Part shown: piece after piece, positions 14,878 through 24,714 of the stretch
Layout: each line of letters starts with the position of its first letter
Numbering within the stretch: the stretch's first letter is position 1
Assembly: GCF_900231165.1 (NCBI RefSeq)
Contig: NZ_LT960614.1
Span: 618,550 to 682,549, forward strand
Length of the DNA: 64,000 nt
Reading direction: 5' to 3'
Source: Hartmannibacter diazotrophicus
GTDB lineage: Bacteria; Pseudomonadota; Alphaproteobacteria; Rhizobiales; Pleomorphomonadaceae
Notes under the pieces: model-generated
Database searches by the model: none
Told to the model about the DNA's origin: nothing
Seen by the model: the letters and a program-made list of their open reading frames with translations, nothing else
Position numbers and translations under genes: made by a program

Positions 14878-15270
14878 ATGTTCCGAGCGATTACCCACGA
14901 TATCGAGGTGAGGGTGACGCCCGTCTACCGGGAAGACGAGTCCAATCCCGACGCCGGCCGGTGGTTCTGGGCCTATACGGTCGAGATTTTCAACGGCGGC
15001 TCGCGCGCGGTCCAGCTTCTCTCCCGTCGCTGGGTGATTACCGATGCCAACGGCACGGTGCAGGAAGTGGAGGGCGCGGGCGTTGTCGGCATGCAGCCGA
15101 TGATCGCCGTCGACGAGCGCTTCGAATATACGAGCGGCTGCCCGCTGCCGACCTCATCCGGCTTCATGCAGGGCGAATATCACATGGTCGACGAGGCCGG
15201 TGAGGCCTTCGACGTGGTGATCCCCGCCTTCGCGCTCGATCTGCCGAATGTGATCCGCATCCTGAATTGA
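14878..15270 (+). CDS. apaG: ApaG (Co2+/Mg2+ efflux-associated protein)
   Basis: A single-domain fibronectin-III-like protein of 130 residues. Conserved features seen are the WAYTVEIFN strand near residue 31, VQLLSRRWVITDANG, and VVGMQP plus the C-terminal GEYHMVDEAGEAFDV motif. Co2+ resistance phenotypes in Salmonella gave the name, and the fold recurs in F-box proteins. A strong GGAGGCGG ribosome site precedes the ATG. Divergent from the CDP-alcohol phosphotransferase gene. Confidence 0.95.
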   Translation: MFRAITHDIEVRVTPVYREDESNPDAGRWFWAYTVEIFNGGSRAVQLLSRRWVITDANGTVQEVEGAGVVGMQPMIAVDERFEYTSGCPLPTSSGFMQGEYHMVDEAGEAFDVVIPAFALDLPNVIRILN

Positions 15271-15286
15271 GGCCGGAAAGCCTGCG

Positions 15287-15739
15287 TCAGAGGCCGGCGC
15301 GCCGGTGGCGCACGCGGGCGCTGCGCTCGATGGCGGCAACGACCAGCTTGTCGATTTCGAAGCGGTCCTCCATCATCTCGAGGAAGACGAGTTCCTCCTG
15401 CTTGACGGAGACGTCGGCCGCAGCAACGTCGACGGCGAGGGCGTAGGCGGTTTCCTTGAGGGGCGGTGTCAGCGCGACATCGATCGCATCGAGGATGCTG
15501 TCGATGCCATGATCCTCGCTGAGGGTTTGCACGCAGTGCTGGGCAATCGCCGAGACGTCCCCGACGAACCCTTCGAAGCAGGGCAGCAGCGCCAGGGTGG
15601 AGCGGATGCGCGAAAATTCCGCGGCGCTCATGGCGTGGTCTGCGGCCGACGTTGTCACCATCGCGTAGATGAGGGCTTCGTGGGTCGAAAGCGACTTCAA
15701 GGGGGAACTCCTGCGGGCTGATCTTGGCTTGCGGTCCAT
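15287..15739 (-). CDS. TerB-family (tellurite-resistance-type) protein
   Basis: A 150-residue all-helical protein. Two acidic, EF-hand-like helix pairs (TTSAADHAMSAAEFSRIRS and AAADVSVKQEELVFLEMME) are arranged as in TerB/DjlA-type metal-binding domains. The first 15 residues are basic and probably disordered. TerB proteins are linked to membrane-associated stress response; the actual function here is unknown. It is convergent with apaG and divergent from a glyoxalase-fold gene. Confidence 0.75.
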   Translation of the reverse strand: MDRKPRSARRSSPLKSLSTHEALIYAMVTTSAADHAMSAAEFSRIRSTLALLPCFEGFVGDVSAIAQHCVQTLSEDHGIDSILDAIDVALTPPLKETAYALAVDVAAADVSVKQEELVFLEMMEDRFEIDKLVVAAIERSARVRHRRAGL

Positions 15740-15826
15740 GGCTGTAGGCCGCCACTATATCGCCGCCGCGTCGGTCGAATGCAAGACGCGGCCTGAAGAG
15801 GAAAAGGCATCGGGGATGAAGACGAA

Positions 15827-16180
15827 ATGACGGTCCTGAGGATTGTGGCCAATCTGGCGACGCCCGATGTCGATGCGGTCCGGACCTTCTATGAGGAGCT
15901 GCTGGATCTGGAGGTTGTCATGGACCACGGCTGGCTGGTGACGCTGGGGAGCGGCGCCGAGCATCGGGCCCAGCTTGGCATTGCCCGCGAGGGTGGTTCC
16001 GGCACCCCGGTGCCAGACCTCTCCATCGAGGTCGATGACGTCGACGAGGTTCATGACCGCGCCTGGCTGGAAGGGCACGAGATCGTCTATCCGCTGACCG
16101 ACGAACCCTGGGGCGTGCGTCGTTTCTTCGTCCGCGACCCGGTCGGCAAGGTGCTCAATATCCTCAGCCACAAAGCGTAG
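15827..16180 (+). CDS. VOC/glyoxalase-fold protein
   Basis: A 117-residue single VOC domain with two beta-alpha-beta-beta-beta modules. The first starts IVANLATPDVDAVRTFYEELL; the second contains LSIEVDDVDEVHDRA and ends FFVRDPVGKVLNIL. The DPxGxxxNIL ending is typical of glyoxalase/bleomycin-resistance relatives. Too little is known to say whether it is an enzyme, a dioxygenase or a drug-binding protein. Monocistronic. Confidence 0.85.
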   Translation: MTVLRIVANLATPDVDAVRTFYEELLDLEVVMDHGWLVTLGSGAEHRAQLGIAREGGSGTPVPDLSIEVDDVDEVHDRAWLEGHEIVYPLTDEPWGVRRFFVRDPVGKVLNILSHKA

Positions 16181-16209
16181 GGCTGAAAGCCGGCAGAGAA
16201 CCGGGCTCC

Positions 16210-16252
16210 GCCTGCTGCGCCGACCCTGCTGCGCCGACCCCGCCGCGCCGAC
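16210..16252. repeat. Short imperfect tandem repeat
   Basis: Three near copies of a roughly 14-base unit (consensus GCTGCGCCGACCC) upstream of the lysyl-tRNA synthetase gene. They vary at one or two bases per copy; probably a slippage product. Confidence 0.55.
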
Positions 16253-16345
16253 ATTGACGCGGGGACCCGCACTGCCTACTGTCGCGCGCCCGCGAAAGAG
16301 CGGGCTTTTTGTATCCGCACACCCAACACTTGATCGAGGACCTTC

Positions 16346-18010
16346 ATGTCTGCGCTCAGCGCCACCGCATCCGCCATTGATCCCGCGCTTTTCGAAGCCG
16401 CCGGCCGCTCCAAGGCCTGGCCCTTCGAGGAAGCGAAAAAGATCATCGCGCGGATCGAGAAACGGGGCGTTCCGGAGGGCGGGGTTCTCTTCGAGACCGG
16501 CTACGGTCCCTCGGGCCTTCCGCATATCGGCACCTTTGGCGAGGTGGCCCGCACCACCATGGTGCGCCATGCCTTCCTTCTCCTGACCGAGGGCCGGGTG
16601 CCGACGCGCCTGCTCTCCTTCTCCGACGACATGGACGGCATGCGCAAGGTGCCGGACAACGTGCCGAACCAGGACCTGCTGCGCCAGCATCTCGGCAAGC
16701 CGCTGACCAAGGTGCCCGATCCCTTCGGCACGCACGAAAGCTTCGGCCATCACAACAACGCCCGGCTTCGCGCCTTCCTCGACCATTTCGGCTTCGACTA
16801 CGAGTTCGCCTCGGCGTCAGACTATTACGCGCGCGGCATTCTCGACGAGAAGCTCCTCGTGATGCTGGAGCGCTATGACGACGTCATGGCGATCATGCTG
16901 CCGACGCTGCGCGAGGAGCGGAGCAAGACCTATTCGCCCTTCCTGCCGGTTCACCCGAAGACGGGCGTCGTGATGCAGGTGCCGGTGGAGGAACGCAATC
17001 CGTCGAAGGGCACCATCGTCTGGACTGATCCCGACACCGGCGAACGCTTCGAAACGCTGGTGACGGGCGGTCACGCCAAGGCGCAGTGGAAGCCGGACTG
17101 GGCGCTGCGCTGGGCGGCCCTCGGCGTCACCTACGAAATGAGCGGCAAGGATCACATCGACAACGTCAAGACGTCGAGCCAGATCTGCAAGGTGCTCGGC
17201 GGCGTGCCGCCCGAGGGCTTCAACTACGAACTCTTCCTCGACGACAAGGGCGAGAAGATTTCGAAGTCCAAGGGCAACGGCATCACCATCGACGAGTGGC
17301 TGGCTTACGCGAGCCCGGAGAGCCTCGCGCTCTTCATGTATCAGAAGCCGAAGACCGCCAAGAAGCTCTTCTTCGACGTCATTCCGAAGAACGTCGACGA
17401 GTATTTCTCCTTCCTCGGCGCCTATGACAGGCAGGACATCGACGCTCGCCTGAACAACCCGGTCTGGCACATCCACTCCGGCAATCCGCCGAAGGTGGAC
17501 CTGCCGGTGCCTTTCGCCATGCTCCTGAACCTCGTCTCGGCCAGCCACGCCCATGATCGCGGCACGCTCTGGGGCTTCATCTCCCGCTATGCACCGGGTG
17601 TGACGGCTGAAACGCATCCGAAGCTCGACGAACTCGCCGGCTACGCGATCCGCTATTACGAGGATCGGGTGCGGCCCTTCAAAACGTTCAAGACGCCGGA
17701 CGACGTGGAGCGCGCCGCACTTGCCGCGCTGAAGGAACGGCTTTCGGGCTTGCCCGCCGGGTCGGACTCCGAAACGATCCAGAATGCGGTGCTCGATGTG
17801 GCACGGGGGATCGAGCGCTATCAGGATACGAAGAAACTTGGCCCCGACGGCGGCCCGGGCGTCTCGGTGGAATGGTTCTCTGCCCTCTACCAGCTTCTTC
17901 TCGGACAGGAACGGGGTCCGCGCTTCGGGTCCTTCGTCGCGCTCTACGGCATCAGCGAGACCTGCGTCATGATCAACGACGCCCTTGCCGGACGTCTCGG
18001 CAACGGCTGA
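16346..18010 (+). CDS. Lysyl-tRNA synthetase, class I
   Basis: Charges tRNA-Lys. The 554 residues follow the class I fold: the HIGH motif appears as HIGTF at residue 60 and the KMSKS motif as KISKSKGN near residue 303. A C-terminal helical anticodon-binding region follows. Class I LysRS is typical of Archaea, spirochetes and many Alphaproteobacteria, so this gene also marks the lineage; most other bacteria use the unrelated class II enzyme. It stands alone with a hairpin just after its stop. Confidence 0.95.
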   Translation: MSALSATASAIDPALFEAAGRSKAWPFEEAKKIIARIEKRGVPEGGVLFETGYGPSGLPHIGTFGEVARTTMVRHAFLLLTEGRVPTRLLSFSDDMDGMRKVPDNVPNQDLLRQHLGKPLTKVPDPFGTHESFGHHNNARLRAFLDHFGFDYEFASASDYYARGILDEKLLVMLERYDDVMAIMLPTLREERSKTYSPFLPVHPKTGVVMQVPVEERNPSKGTIVWTDPDTGERFETLVTGGHAKAQWKPDWALRWAALGVTYEMSGKDHIDNVKTSSQICKVLGGVPPEGFNYELFLDDKGEKISKSKGNGITIDEWLAYASPESLALFMYQKPKTAKKLFFDVIPKNVDEYFSFLGAYDRQDIDARLNNPVWHIHSGNPPKVDLPVPFAMLLNLVSASHAHDRGTLWGFISRYAPGVTAETHPKLDELAGYAIRYYEDRVRPFKTFKTPDDVERAALAALKERLSGLPAGSDSETIQNAVLDVARGIERYQDTKKLGPDGGPGVSVEWFSALYQLLLGQERGPRFGSFVALYGISETCVMINDALAGRLGNG

Positions 18011-18027
18011 GTAGCAGCCGGATCACA

Positions 18028-18051
18028 GGCCCGCCGAAATGCCGGCGGGCC
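18028..18051 (+). terminator. Hairpin after lysyl-tRNA synthetase gene
   Basis: GGCCCGCCG and CGGCGGGCC make a 9-bp stem with loop AAATGC, 17 bases after the stop codon. No T run follows, so it may be a weak, Rho-assisted or bidirectional stop for the convergent marR gene. Confidence 0.5.
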
Positions 18052-18222
18052 GACCCTCCGCAGCTAGAAAGCTCCTGCCTTTTGTGCGCAAAATATGTGC
18101 GCATCATGCATTTTGAAGTCGGGGCAATCTTATAGTCTTGCCTGAGTGCTCACCGGCAGGCGGCGACGCGAGACCGTGCATCCCTGGATTTTGAGATCGG
18201 TTCAAGAGGCGGAAAGGAGCGG

Positions 18223-18744
18223 CTACTCGCCGGCAGCCGCAATCCGCTCTTCTTCGGTCGTGGTCGGGTGCAGGTGATGGCAGTCGCAGGTACCCGTGTC
18301 GCACATGCGGCAGAGCCGCCCGATGTCGCCGCCGTCCTCCACCACCGCATCGAGCAGGCGGTGCAGGAGCAAGTCGAGGGCGCCGATTTCGCTCGGGTTC
18401 AGGTCCTTGACGAAGCCTTCGGCCGCAATGATCCGCTTTTCCTGAAGCGTGGAGGCCCGCCGCTTGCCGCGCGAGGTCAGTTCGACCATCACCTCTCGCC
18501 CGCCGCGTCGTTGCCGTCGCACGAGCCAGTCCTTCTCCAGCCGGTCGACGAGTCGCACGGCGGCCGAATGCGTGAGTCCGACAAGCTGGGCCACCGTTCC
18601 GACCGACTGCGGACCTCGCGCCTTGAGGGACATCAGGGCCGCCGCCGCCGACGGTGAGAGATCCTCGGTCGCGTCATCGGCCGCATCGACGATCGCCTGC
18701 GCCAGGGCGGCAAGCTTGTTGGAGACCGGCGTCATGTCGTCCAT
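18223..18744 (-). CDS. MarR-family regulator with Cys/His-rich C-terminal tail
   Basis: A 173-residue winged-helix regulator. The MarR core is at about 25-135 (QSVGTVAQLVGLTHSAAVRL recognition helix region, then the wing QRRGGREVMVELT). Unusually, residues 145-157 contain C145, C148, C153, C155, H156 and H157 (LCRMCDTGTCDCHH), a pattern suited to binding a metal or reacting with oxidants or alkylators. It is preceded on the same strand by two GNAT acetyltransferase genes and may form an operon with the nearer one (59-base gap). The inducer is unknown. Confidence 0.85.
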   Translation of the reverse strand: MDDMTPVSNKLAALAQAIVDAADDATEDLSPSAAAALMSLKARGPQSVGTVAQLVGLTHSAAVRLVDRLEKDWLVRRQRRGGREVMVELTSRGKRRASTLQEKRIIAAEGFVKDLNPSEIGALDLLLHRLLDAVVEDGGDIGRLCRMCDTGTCDCHHLHPTTTEEERIAAAGE

Positions 18745-18803
18745 GCAATATCCCTTTTCCGCTGGGCGCGGCGTCGGGATTGGCCTCCTCCCTTAAAACC
18801 GCG

Positions 18804-19298
18804 TCAGGTCAATCTTTTTTGCATCAGGACGAGATCGAGGAACCGTCCGAATTTTTGCCCGACCTCCGGCATGCGGCCGGTTTCGGAAAAACCAAGGCTG
18901 GCGTGAAGCCGGATCGAGGCAACATTCCCCCCCTCGATGCCGGCGACAAGCATGTGCAAACCCGCACGAACTGCCTCATCGATCAGCGCTTGCAGCAGTT
19001 TTCTGCCCAAACCCTGACCGCGCGCGGCAGCGTTAACGTAAACGGAGAGCTCGGCGGTCGCCCTGTAACCCTCAAAAGGTCTGAAAGGTCCGTAGGTTGC
19101 GTAGCCCAGCACACCACCCCGCTCGCCAGCCACGATAACGGGATAGCCGGCGGAGATGCGAGACTCATACCAACTCGCACGATTGTCCAAATCCACCGGG
19201 GTATCCATCCAGATAGCCGTCGTATTGAGCACGGCCTCATTGTAGATCGCAAGGATTTCCGGCAGATCTTCCAGGTTCGCCGGACGGATAATTGTCAT
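18804..19298 (-). CDS. GNAT acetyltransferase, phosphinothricin/methionine-sulfoximine N-acetyltransferase type
   Basis: A 164-residue enzyme closely following the PAT/MddA subfamily: RPANLEDLPEILAIYNEAV at the start, then PVDLDNRASW, GYATYGPFRPFEGYRATAELSVYV and the acetyl-CoA loop RGQGLGRKLL. The tail SLGFSETGRMPEVGQKFGRF is also typical. Such enzymes acetylate glutamate-analogue toxins and certain modified amino acids. Same strand as the other GNAT upstream and the MarR gene downstream. Confidence 0.85.
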   Translation of the reverse strand: MTIIRPANLEDLPEILAIYNEAVLNTTAIWMDTPVDLDNRASWYESRISAGYPVIVAGERGGVLGYATYGPFRPFEGYRATAELSVYVNAAARGQGLGRKLLQALIDEAVRAGLHMLVAGIEGGNVASIRLHASLGFSETGRMPEVGQKFGRFLDLVLMQKRLT

Positions 19299-19370
19299 GA
19301 TGTGTCCTCAAAGACATAGATGCGACCCGAACACGAAGCCCGGGCTGTCAATTCGACCTGACTGACGCAT

Positions 19371-19916
19371 TCAGGCGAGTTGCTTGTAGAAGAAGGTTGC
19401 CGCGGCCGGTGCGCCATGGGGATCGTAGGCATAGCCGGGAACGGTGCCGTAGCCGATCCAGCCGCAACGCCGATAGAGCGCCTCGCCGGCGCTTCCCGCC
19501 TCGGTGTCGAGGATGAGCAGGGTGCGGCCGAGATCGAACGCGCGGCGTTCGGCGGTCTCCAGAAGTCGTCGGCCAAGCCCCTGCCGGCGGGCGCGGCTGT
19601 GGACGATCATCTTGCCGATATCTGCCCGGTAGGGGGCATTGGGCTGCGGCGCGAGGGTGAGCACCACGCATCCGACGATGTCGCCGTCCGCCTCGCGCGC
19701 AACGAACAGCGTGCGCATCCCGTCCCGCATGGCCGGAAGCTGGCCGCGCCAGAAGCCGAGGGCGTCGTCGTGGCTGATGTCGGCCATGAAGTTCACTGAC
19801 GCGCCGCCGCGCACGGCGTCGACGAGAAGATCGGCGAGCCCCGGCAGCGCCTTTTCCGCCTCCGCCGCGCTCAGGGCGTCAATATCGATCGATGCCGTGC
19901 CGTCATGCACTGTCAT
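19371..19916 (-). CDS. GNAT-family N-acetyltransferase
   Basis: A 181-residue GNAT enzyme of unknown substrate. The acetyl-CoA-binding loop is RRQGLGRRLL near residue 110, preceded by the strand DIGKMIVHSRA and followed by LILDTEAGSAGEALYRRCGW. The first 50 residues are a helical lead-in. It is divergent from the LysR gene at 20002 (85-base gap), which may regulate it, and is read towards a second GNAT and a MarR gene. Confidence 0.82.
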   Translation of the reverse strand: MTVHDGTASIDIDALSAAEAEKALPGLADLLVDAVRGGASVNFMADISHDDALGFWRGQLPAMRDGMRTLFVAREADGDIVGCVVLTLAPQPNAPYRADIGKMIVHSRARRQGLGRRLLETAERRAFDLGRTLLILDTEAGSAGEALYRRCGWIGYGTVPGYAYDPHGAPAAATFFYKQLA

Positions 19917-20001
19917 GGCTGCAGAAATCCTCGTCTATCAGGTATGCAACTGTTATCAGATCTTCGATTGATGCACCTGATGACGGGCATTGGCACGGCT
20001 T

Positions 20002-20910
20002 ATGGATATCGAACAGCTACGGACCTTCGACCGGATCGTTCGCGATGGCAGCTTCACCAAAGCGGCCGCGCGCCTCAACGTGACCCAGGCGACGGTCTCC
20101 ATGCGCATGCGGGCCCTGGAGGACGTCATCGGCAAGCCGCTGCTGGTGCGCGGGCGCCAGATCGCCCTGACGGAAGCCGGCATCGCCTTTCTGCCTTTCG
20201 CGCGTCGCATCCTGTCGACGATGATCGAGGGGCAGAACGCCATTCGCGCCGCCGAACATGGTCAGGTCTCGCTGGCCTGCCTGCGCAGCCTGATCCGCGT
20301 GTTGACGGCCGAACCGATCGCCGAATTCGCCGCCGATCATCCCGGCATCCAGCTGACGATCGAGGAGGGGCGGCACCGCGACATCGCCGAGTATGTCCAT
20401 GACCGCCGCGTTGACCTCGCGGTGATGGGCTGGCCAAACCTCGATCCGTTGCTCGACACCATCGCGCCGATCGCCATCCTTCGCGAGAACGTGCCGCTTT
20501 GCGCCTGCCCGGCGCTTGCGGCTGCCATCGGCCCGGAGCCGACGATCGAGCGCATCTTCGATCTTGCGCCCCAGTTCCTGCGCCTGTTCTGGTGGCAGCA
20601 CATGCCGGAGGCCATCGCCTCGCTCGGTGCGCGGGCCCGCACGATGTCCGCCGCGCCCTATGCGCCGGCCCGTGCGATGATCGAGAAGGGACTGGCGGTT
20701 GGCCATCTGCTCGAACCGTTGGTGCGTGATGCGCTCGATGCCGGGCGGCTCGTCGACATCTCGCCGGTCGACATGCCTGTGGTGACGCGGGATTCGGCGC
20801 TTGTCGCCGGAAAGCCGGATGCGATGGCCCGCCCGTTGGTCGCCGATCTCGCCGGCCGCCTGATCGCCTCGGCCAACGCCATCGGGATGACGGCGACCGA
20901 CTGCCGCTGA
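20002..20910 (+). CDS. LysR-family transcriptional regulator
   Basis: A 302-residue regulator. The winged helix is at residues 1-60 (FTKAAARLNVTQATVSMRMRALE). The effector domain begins near 85 (VSLACLRSLIRVLTAEP). ATG 20002 is preferred to a TTG 12 bases upstream because the family starts MDIEQLRTF. The gene is divergent from the GNAT at 19916, a common arrangement in which the regulator controls its neighbour. No operator could be singled out by eye. Confidence 0.9.
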   Translation: MDIEQLRTFDRIVRDGSFTKAAARLNVTQATVSMRMRALEDVIGKPLLVRGRQIALTEAGIAFLPFARRILSTMIEGQNAIRAAEHGQVSLACLRSLIRVLTAEPIAEFAADHPGIQLTIEEGRHRDIAEYVHDRRVDLAVMGWPNLDPLLDTIAPIAILRENVPLCACPALAAAIGPEPTIERIFDLAPQFLRLFWWQHMPEAIASLGARARTMSAAPYAPARAMIEKGLAVGHLLEPLVRDALDAGRLVDISPVDMPVVTRDSALVAGKPDAMARPLVADLAGRLIASANAIGMTATDCR

Positions 20911-21156
20911 AGGGCAACCACGCGGGGCAGACGCGAATGAACGGCGCCGCGCGAAAGCGCTCGCCGGGCACGATACGATCAACGTGCGCGGCGAAATCCG
21001 GCTTGCCGTTTCGCCTGGCAAACCTGCCTGCCTCATCGCCGGACGGGCGTGGCCGGCGTTGCGGATGGCCGGCGGGCCGCTCCTCCTTTGAACCGGGGTC
21101 AAGAATCCGCTGAAATCCGCTTTGCGGTGCACACGCGCAATGCTATCTAGCGCGCC

Positions 21157-22962
21157 ATGACGACCGAACCGATTTCCAACATCCGAAACTTCGCCATCAT
21201 CGCCCACATCGACCACGGCAAGTCGACGCTGGCCGACCGGTTGATCCAGTCGACCGGCACCTTGTCGGAACGCGAGATGACCAATCAGGTGCTCGACTCG
21301 ATGGATATCGAGCGCGAGCGCGGCATCACCATCAAGGCGCAGACGGTCCGCCTGATCTACAAGGCCAACGACGGTCAGGAATATGTCCTGAACCTCATGG
21401 ACACCCCCGGCCACGTCGACTTCGCCTACGAGGTCTCTCGGTCGCTGGCGGCCTGCGAGGGCTCGCTGCTCGTCGTCGACGCCAGCCAGGGCGTCGAGGC
21501 CCAGACGCTCGCCAATGTCTACCAGGCGCTCGACAATGACCACGAGATCGTGACGATCCTCAACAAGGTCGACCTGCCCGCCGCCGAGCCGGAACGCATC
21601 AAGCAGCAGATCGAGGACGTCATAGGCCTCGATACGGCGCATGCGGTGGAAATTTCGGCCAAGACCGGCCTCAACATCGAAGGCGTCCTGGAGGCGATCG
21701 TTACCCAGCTGCCGCCGCCGAAGGGCGACCGCACCGCGCCGCTGAAGGCCATGCTGGTCGACAGCTGGTACGACGCCTACCTCGGCGTCATGGTGCTGGT
21801 GCGCGTCATCGACGGCGAACTGAAGAAGGGCCAGCGCATCAAGATGATGCGCACGGGCGCCGTTTACGATGTCGAGCGTGTCGGCGTCATGAGCCCCAAG
21901 CTGCTCGTCACCGACCGGCTCGGGACCGGCGAGGTCGGCGTCTTCACCGCTTCGATCAAGGAAGTGGCGGACACCGCCGTCGGCGACACCATCACCGACG
22001 AGCGCAAGCCAACGTCCGAACCGCTGCCTGGCTTCCGTCCGGCGCAGCCCGTGGTTTTCTGTGGTCTTTTTCCCGTTGACGCGGCCGATTTTGACGACCT
22101 GCGCGCGGCGATGGGCAAGCTTCGGCTCAACGACGCCAGCTTCTCCTACGAGATGGAATCCTCCGCCGCTCTCGGCTTCGGCTTCCGTTGCGGCTTCCTC
22201 GGCCTGCTGCATCTGGAGATCATCCAGGAGCGGCTGGAGCGCGAGTTCAACCTCGACCTCATCGCGACAGCCCCGTCGGTGGTCTACAAGATGCATCTGA
22301 CGAGCGGCGACGAAATCGAGCTGCACAATCCGGCCGACATGCCGGATGTCGTCAAGATCCAGGCCATCGCCGAGCCATGGATTAGGGCCCAGATCATGAC
22401 GCCCGACGATTATCTCGGTCCGATCCTGAAGCTCTGCCAGGACCGGCGCGGCATCCAGACCGACCTCTCCTATGTCGGGCAGCGCGCCATGGTCACCTAC
22501 GACCTGCCGCTCAACGAGGTCGTCTTCGATTTTTATGACCGCCTGAAGTCGATTTCCAAGGGCTACGCCTCCTTCGACTATCACCTGACCGACTATCGCG
22601 AGGGCGACCTCGTCAAGATGTCGATCCTCGTCAACGGCGAGCCGGTGGATGCGCTGTCGATGCTGGTGCACCGGACGCAGGCCGAAAAGCGCGGCCGGCA
22701 GATGTGCGAGAAGCTCAAGGATCTGATCCCGCAGCATCTCTTCCAGATCCCGATCCAGGCGGCCATCGGCGGCAAGATCATTGCCCGCGAGACGGTGCGC
22801 GCCATGCGCAAGGACGTGACGGCCAAATGCTACGGCGGCGACGTCACGCGCAAGCGCAAGCTTCTGGAAAAGCAGAAGGAAGGCAAGAAGCGCATGCGTC
22901 AGTTCGGCAAGGTGGAGATCCCGCAGGAAGCCTTCATCGCCGCGCTGAAGATGGAAGACTGA
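21157..22962 (+). CDS. lepA: Elongation factor 4 (LepA)
   Basis: Ribosome back-translocase GTPase of 601 residues. The P-loop is AHIDHGKST at 16-24, the switch II motif DTPGHVDF near 85 and NKVD near 135. Translation domain 2, EF-G-like domains and the LepA-specific C-terminal domain ([17 protein letters not shown] at the very end) all follow. Length and domain order are normal. No close promoter is obvious in the 246 bases upstream. Followed at 25 bases by a Gre-like factor gene. Confidence 0.97.
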   Translation: MTTEPISNIRNFAIIAHIDHGKSTLADRLIQSTGTLSEREMTNQVLDSMDIERERGITIKAQTVRLIYKANDGQEYVLNLMDTPGHVDFAYEVSRSLAACEGSLLVVDASQGVEAQTLANVYQALDNDHEIVTILNKVDLPAAEPERIKQQIEDVIGLDTAHAVEISAKTGLNIEGVLEAIVTQLPPPKGDRTAPLKAMLVDSWYDAYLGVMVLVRVIDGELKKGQRIKMMRTGAVYDVERVGVMSPKLLVTDRLGTGEVGVFTASIKEVADTAVGDTITDERKPTSEPLPGFRPAQPVVFCGLFPVDAADFDDLRAAMGKLRLNDASFSYEMESSAALGFGFRCGFLGLLHLEIIQERLEREFNLDLIATAPSVVYKMHLTSGDEIELHNPADMPDVVKIQAIAEPWIRAQIMTPDDYLGPILKLCQDRRGIQTDLSYVGQRAMVTYDLPLNEVVFDFYDRLKSISKGYASFDYHLTDYREGDLVKMSILVNGEPVDALSMLVHRTQAEKRGRQMCEKLKDLIPQHLFQIPIQAAIGGKIIARETVRAMRKDVTAKCYGGDVTRKRKLLEKQKEGKKRMRQFGKVEIPQEAFIAALKMED

Positions 22963-22987
22963 GGCGAGAGATGAGCGGAGCCCGTCC

Positions 22988-23455
22988 GTGAGCCGTGCCT
23001 TCACCAGGGAAGGAAGCGGCAGCGACGCCGTCGACAAGCTGCCCGACCGCCCGGTTTCGCCGCATCGCAATCTGGTGACGCCCGAAGGGCTTCGGGACCT
23101 CGATGCCGCGCTTGCCGCCGCCGAAGCGGCGCTGGATGCTGCACGCGAGGCGAAGGATGACGACACGGCCGCCCTTGCCGCGCGCGATCTGCGCTATTTC
23201 ACGGCACGTCGGGCGAGTGCCGAGGTGGTCGCCCCACACGAGCCGGCCGATCAGGTCCGCTTCGCTGCACGCGTGACGATCCTGCGCGAGGACGGCCGGC
23301 AGCAGACCTTTCGCATTGTCGGCGAGGACGAGGCCGACCCGGCAAAGGGAAAGCTCTCCTATGTCTCGCCGCTGGCCCGTGTGTTGGCCGACCGGGAGGA
23401 GGGCGACGTCGTGCCCTTCGGCTCCGGCGAGATCGAGATCCTCAAGGTCGAATGA
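22988..23455 (+). CDS. GreA/GreB-type C-terminal domain protein
   Basis: A 155-residue protein read directly after lepA from a GTG start. The N-terminal half is a charged helical region, shorter than the true Gre coiled coil. The C-terminal half (about 85-155) resembles the FKBP-like GreA/GreB domain (VTILREDGRQQTFRIVGEDEAD then KLSYVSPLARVLADREEGDVVPF). Such proteins bind RNA polymerase; without the acidic coiled-coil tip it may not stimulate cleavage. Probably an anti-backtracking or stress factor. Confidence 0.75.
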   Translation: MSRAFTREGSGSDAVDKLPDRPVSPHRNLVTPEGLRDLDAALAAAEAALDAAREAKDDDTAALAARDLRYFTARRASAEVVAPHEPADQVRFAARVTILREDGRQQTFRIVGEDEADPAKGKLSYVSPLARVLADREEGDVVPFGSGEIEILKVE

Positions 23456-23754
23456 GGCCGGACGAGTGGTCCGCCGGATGGTTGAAATGCCGCACATCCT
23501 GTTGGCGACGGCCTGCCGCTGGACCGACTGGCGTTACTTGCTGCAGGCGCGGGATCGAGGGTCGAAGGGCCACGGCAAAATGGCGCTTCCATCCCTCGTC
23601 ATCGCGGGTAATCCGCAACAAAATCGCCCAATTGAGATGAAATCCTAAGCCGGCTGTGTCATGAAAGCTTCGATGAAGCCTGATCTAGTGAGCCGACGAA
23701 ATCCTTGCGGCAAATCCAGCGGATTTCGATTCGGACGAGGAAAGGCTTGCGAAC

Positions 23755-24711
23755 GTGGACGCCCGGCAACTTCATCCCCAGCGGCTCAACCCGAAGCGAC
23801 TTGCGGCCAAGATGGCGCCCCTGATGCGCTCGACGGCTTCGGCACTCAAGCTGCCTGGTATGGTGCGGGGCTTTCCGGTAGGACAGCAGGCGGAGATCAT
23901 GTGCCGGATCGGATCGCTGGAAGCGCGATTGGCGCGCGGCCCCGGAGAGGTCAAGACCGCCCAGCGGCTGCGCTATCACGTCTTCTACGAGGAGATGGCC
24001 GCCATCGCGGACGCCGAAACGCTGGCGACCCGCCGCGACGTCGATGCCTTCGACGACATCTGCGACCACCTGCTCGTCATCGATCATGATCCCGCCTCGG
24101 CCATTGACGGCGCGTTCGGCCGCCGCAAGGCGCCGATCATCGGCACCTATCGCCTGCTGCGGCAGGGTGTGGCCGACCTCAACGACGGCTTCTATACGGC
24201 CGGCGAGTTCGACATCCAGCCGGTCCTCGATCGCCACAGCGCGCTCAACTTCCTCGAGCTTGGCCGCTCTTGCGTTGAAAAGCCCTACCGCAACAAGCGG
24301 ACGGTGGAACTGCTCTGGGCCGGCATCTGGTCCTATGTGAAGCGCCACGGCGTCGACGTGATGATCGGCTGCGCATCCTTCGAGGGCACCGATCCCGACC
24401 GCCTCGCCCTGCCGCTGTCCTTCCTGCATCACCATGCCTCCGCGCCGGAGGAATGGCGCGTGTCGGCCCTGCCGGAACGCTACGTCGACATGAACCGCAT
24501 GCCGAAGGAAGCGGTCGACATGAAGGCGGCGCTTGCCCAGCTGCCGCCGCTGATCAAGGGATATCTGAGGATCGGTGCCTTCATCGGTGACGGCGCCATC
24601 GTCGACCACCAGTTCGGCACGACCGACGTTCTGGTGATCCTGCCCGTCTCGGCGATCAATCCGCGCTACATCTCCTATTACGGGCCCGACGCCGAGCGCC
24701 GCGCGGCGTAA
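23755..24711 (+). CDS. olsB: OlsB-like L-ornithine N-acyltransferase
   Basis: A 318-residue GNAT-fold enzyme. Landmarks shared with OlsB/hemolysin-family proteins are the RLRYHVFYEEM segment near 78, the strand IIGTYRLL, FYTAGEFDI, and the ELGRSCVEKPYRNKRTVELLW segment near 165. OlsB adds 3-hydroxyacyl chains from acyl-ACP to ornithine, making lyso-ornithine lipid, a phosphorus-free membrane lipid common in rhizobia. The start is a GTG after a GAGGAAAGG ribosome site. No olsA (second acyltransferase) is next to it. Confidence 0.82.
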   Translation: MDARQLHPQRLNPKRLAAKMAPLMRSTASALKLPGMVRGFPVGQQAEIMCRIGSLEARLARGPGEVKTAQRLRYHVFYEEMAAIADAETLATRRDVDAFDDICDHLLVIDHDPASAIDGAFGRRKAPIIGTYRLLRQGVADLNDGFYTAGEFDIQPVLDRHSALNFLELGRSCVEKPYRNKRTVELLWAGIWSYVKRHGVDVMIGCASFEGTDPDRLALPLSFLHHHASAPEEWRVSALPERYVDMNRMPKEAVDMKAALAQLPPLIKGYLRIGAFIGDGAIVDHQFGTTDVLVILPVSAINPRYISYYGPDAERRAA

Positions 24712-24714
24712 AGG

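Noticed and set aside
16210-16252. CRISPR or microsatellite of functional importance
   Set aside because: Only three short imperfect copies without spacers.
20017-23166. 1049-codon minus frame opposite lepA and LysR
   Set aside because: Antisense shadow of high-GC genes with low-complexity His/Asp/Gly-rich translation; lepA is unmistakable.
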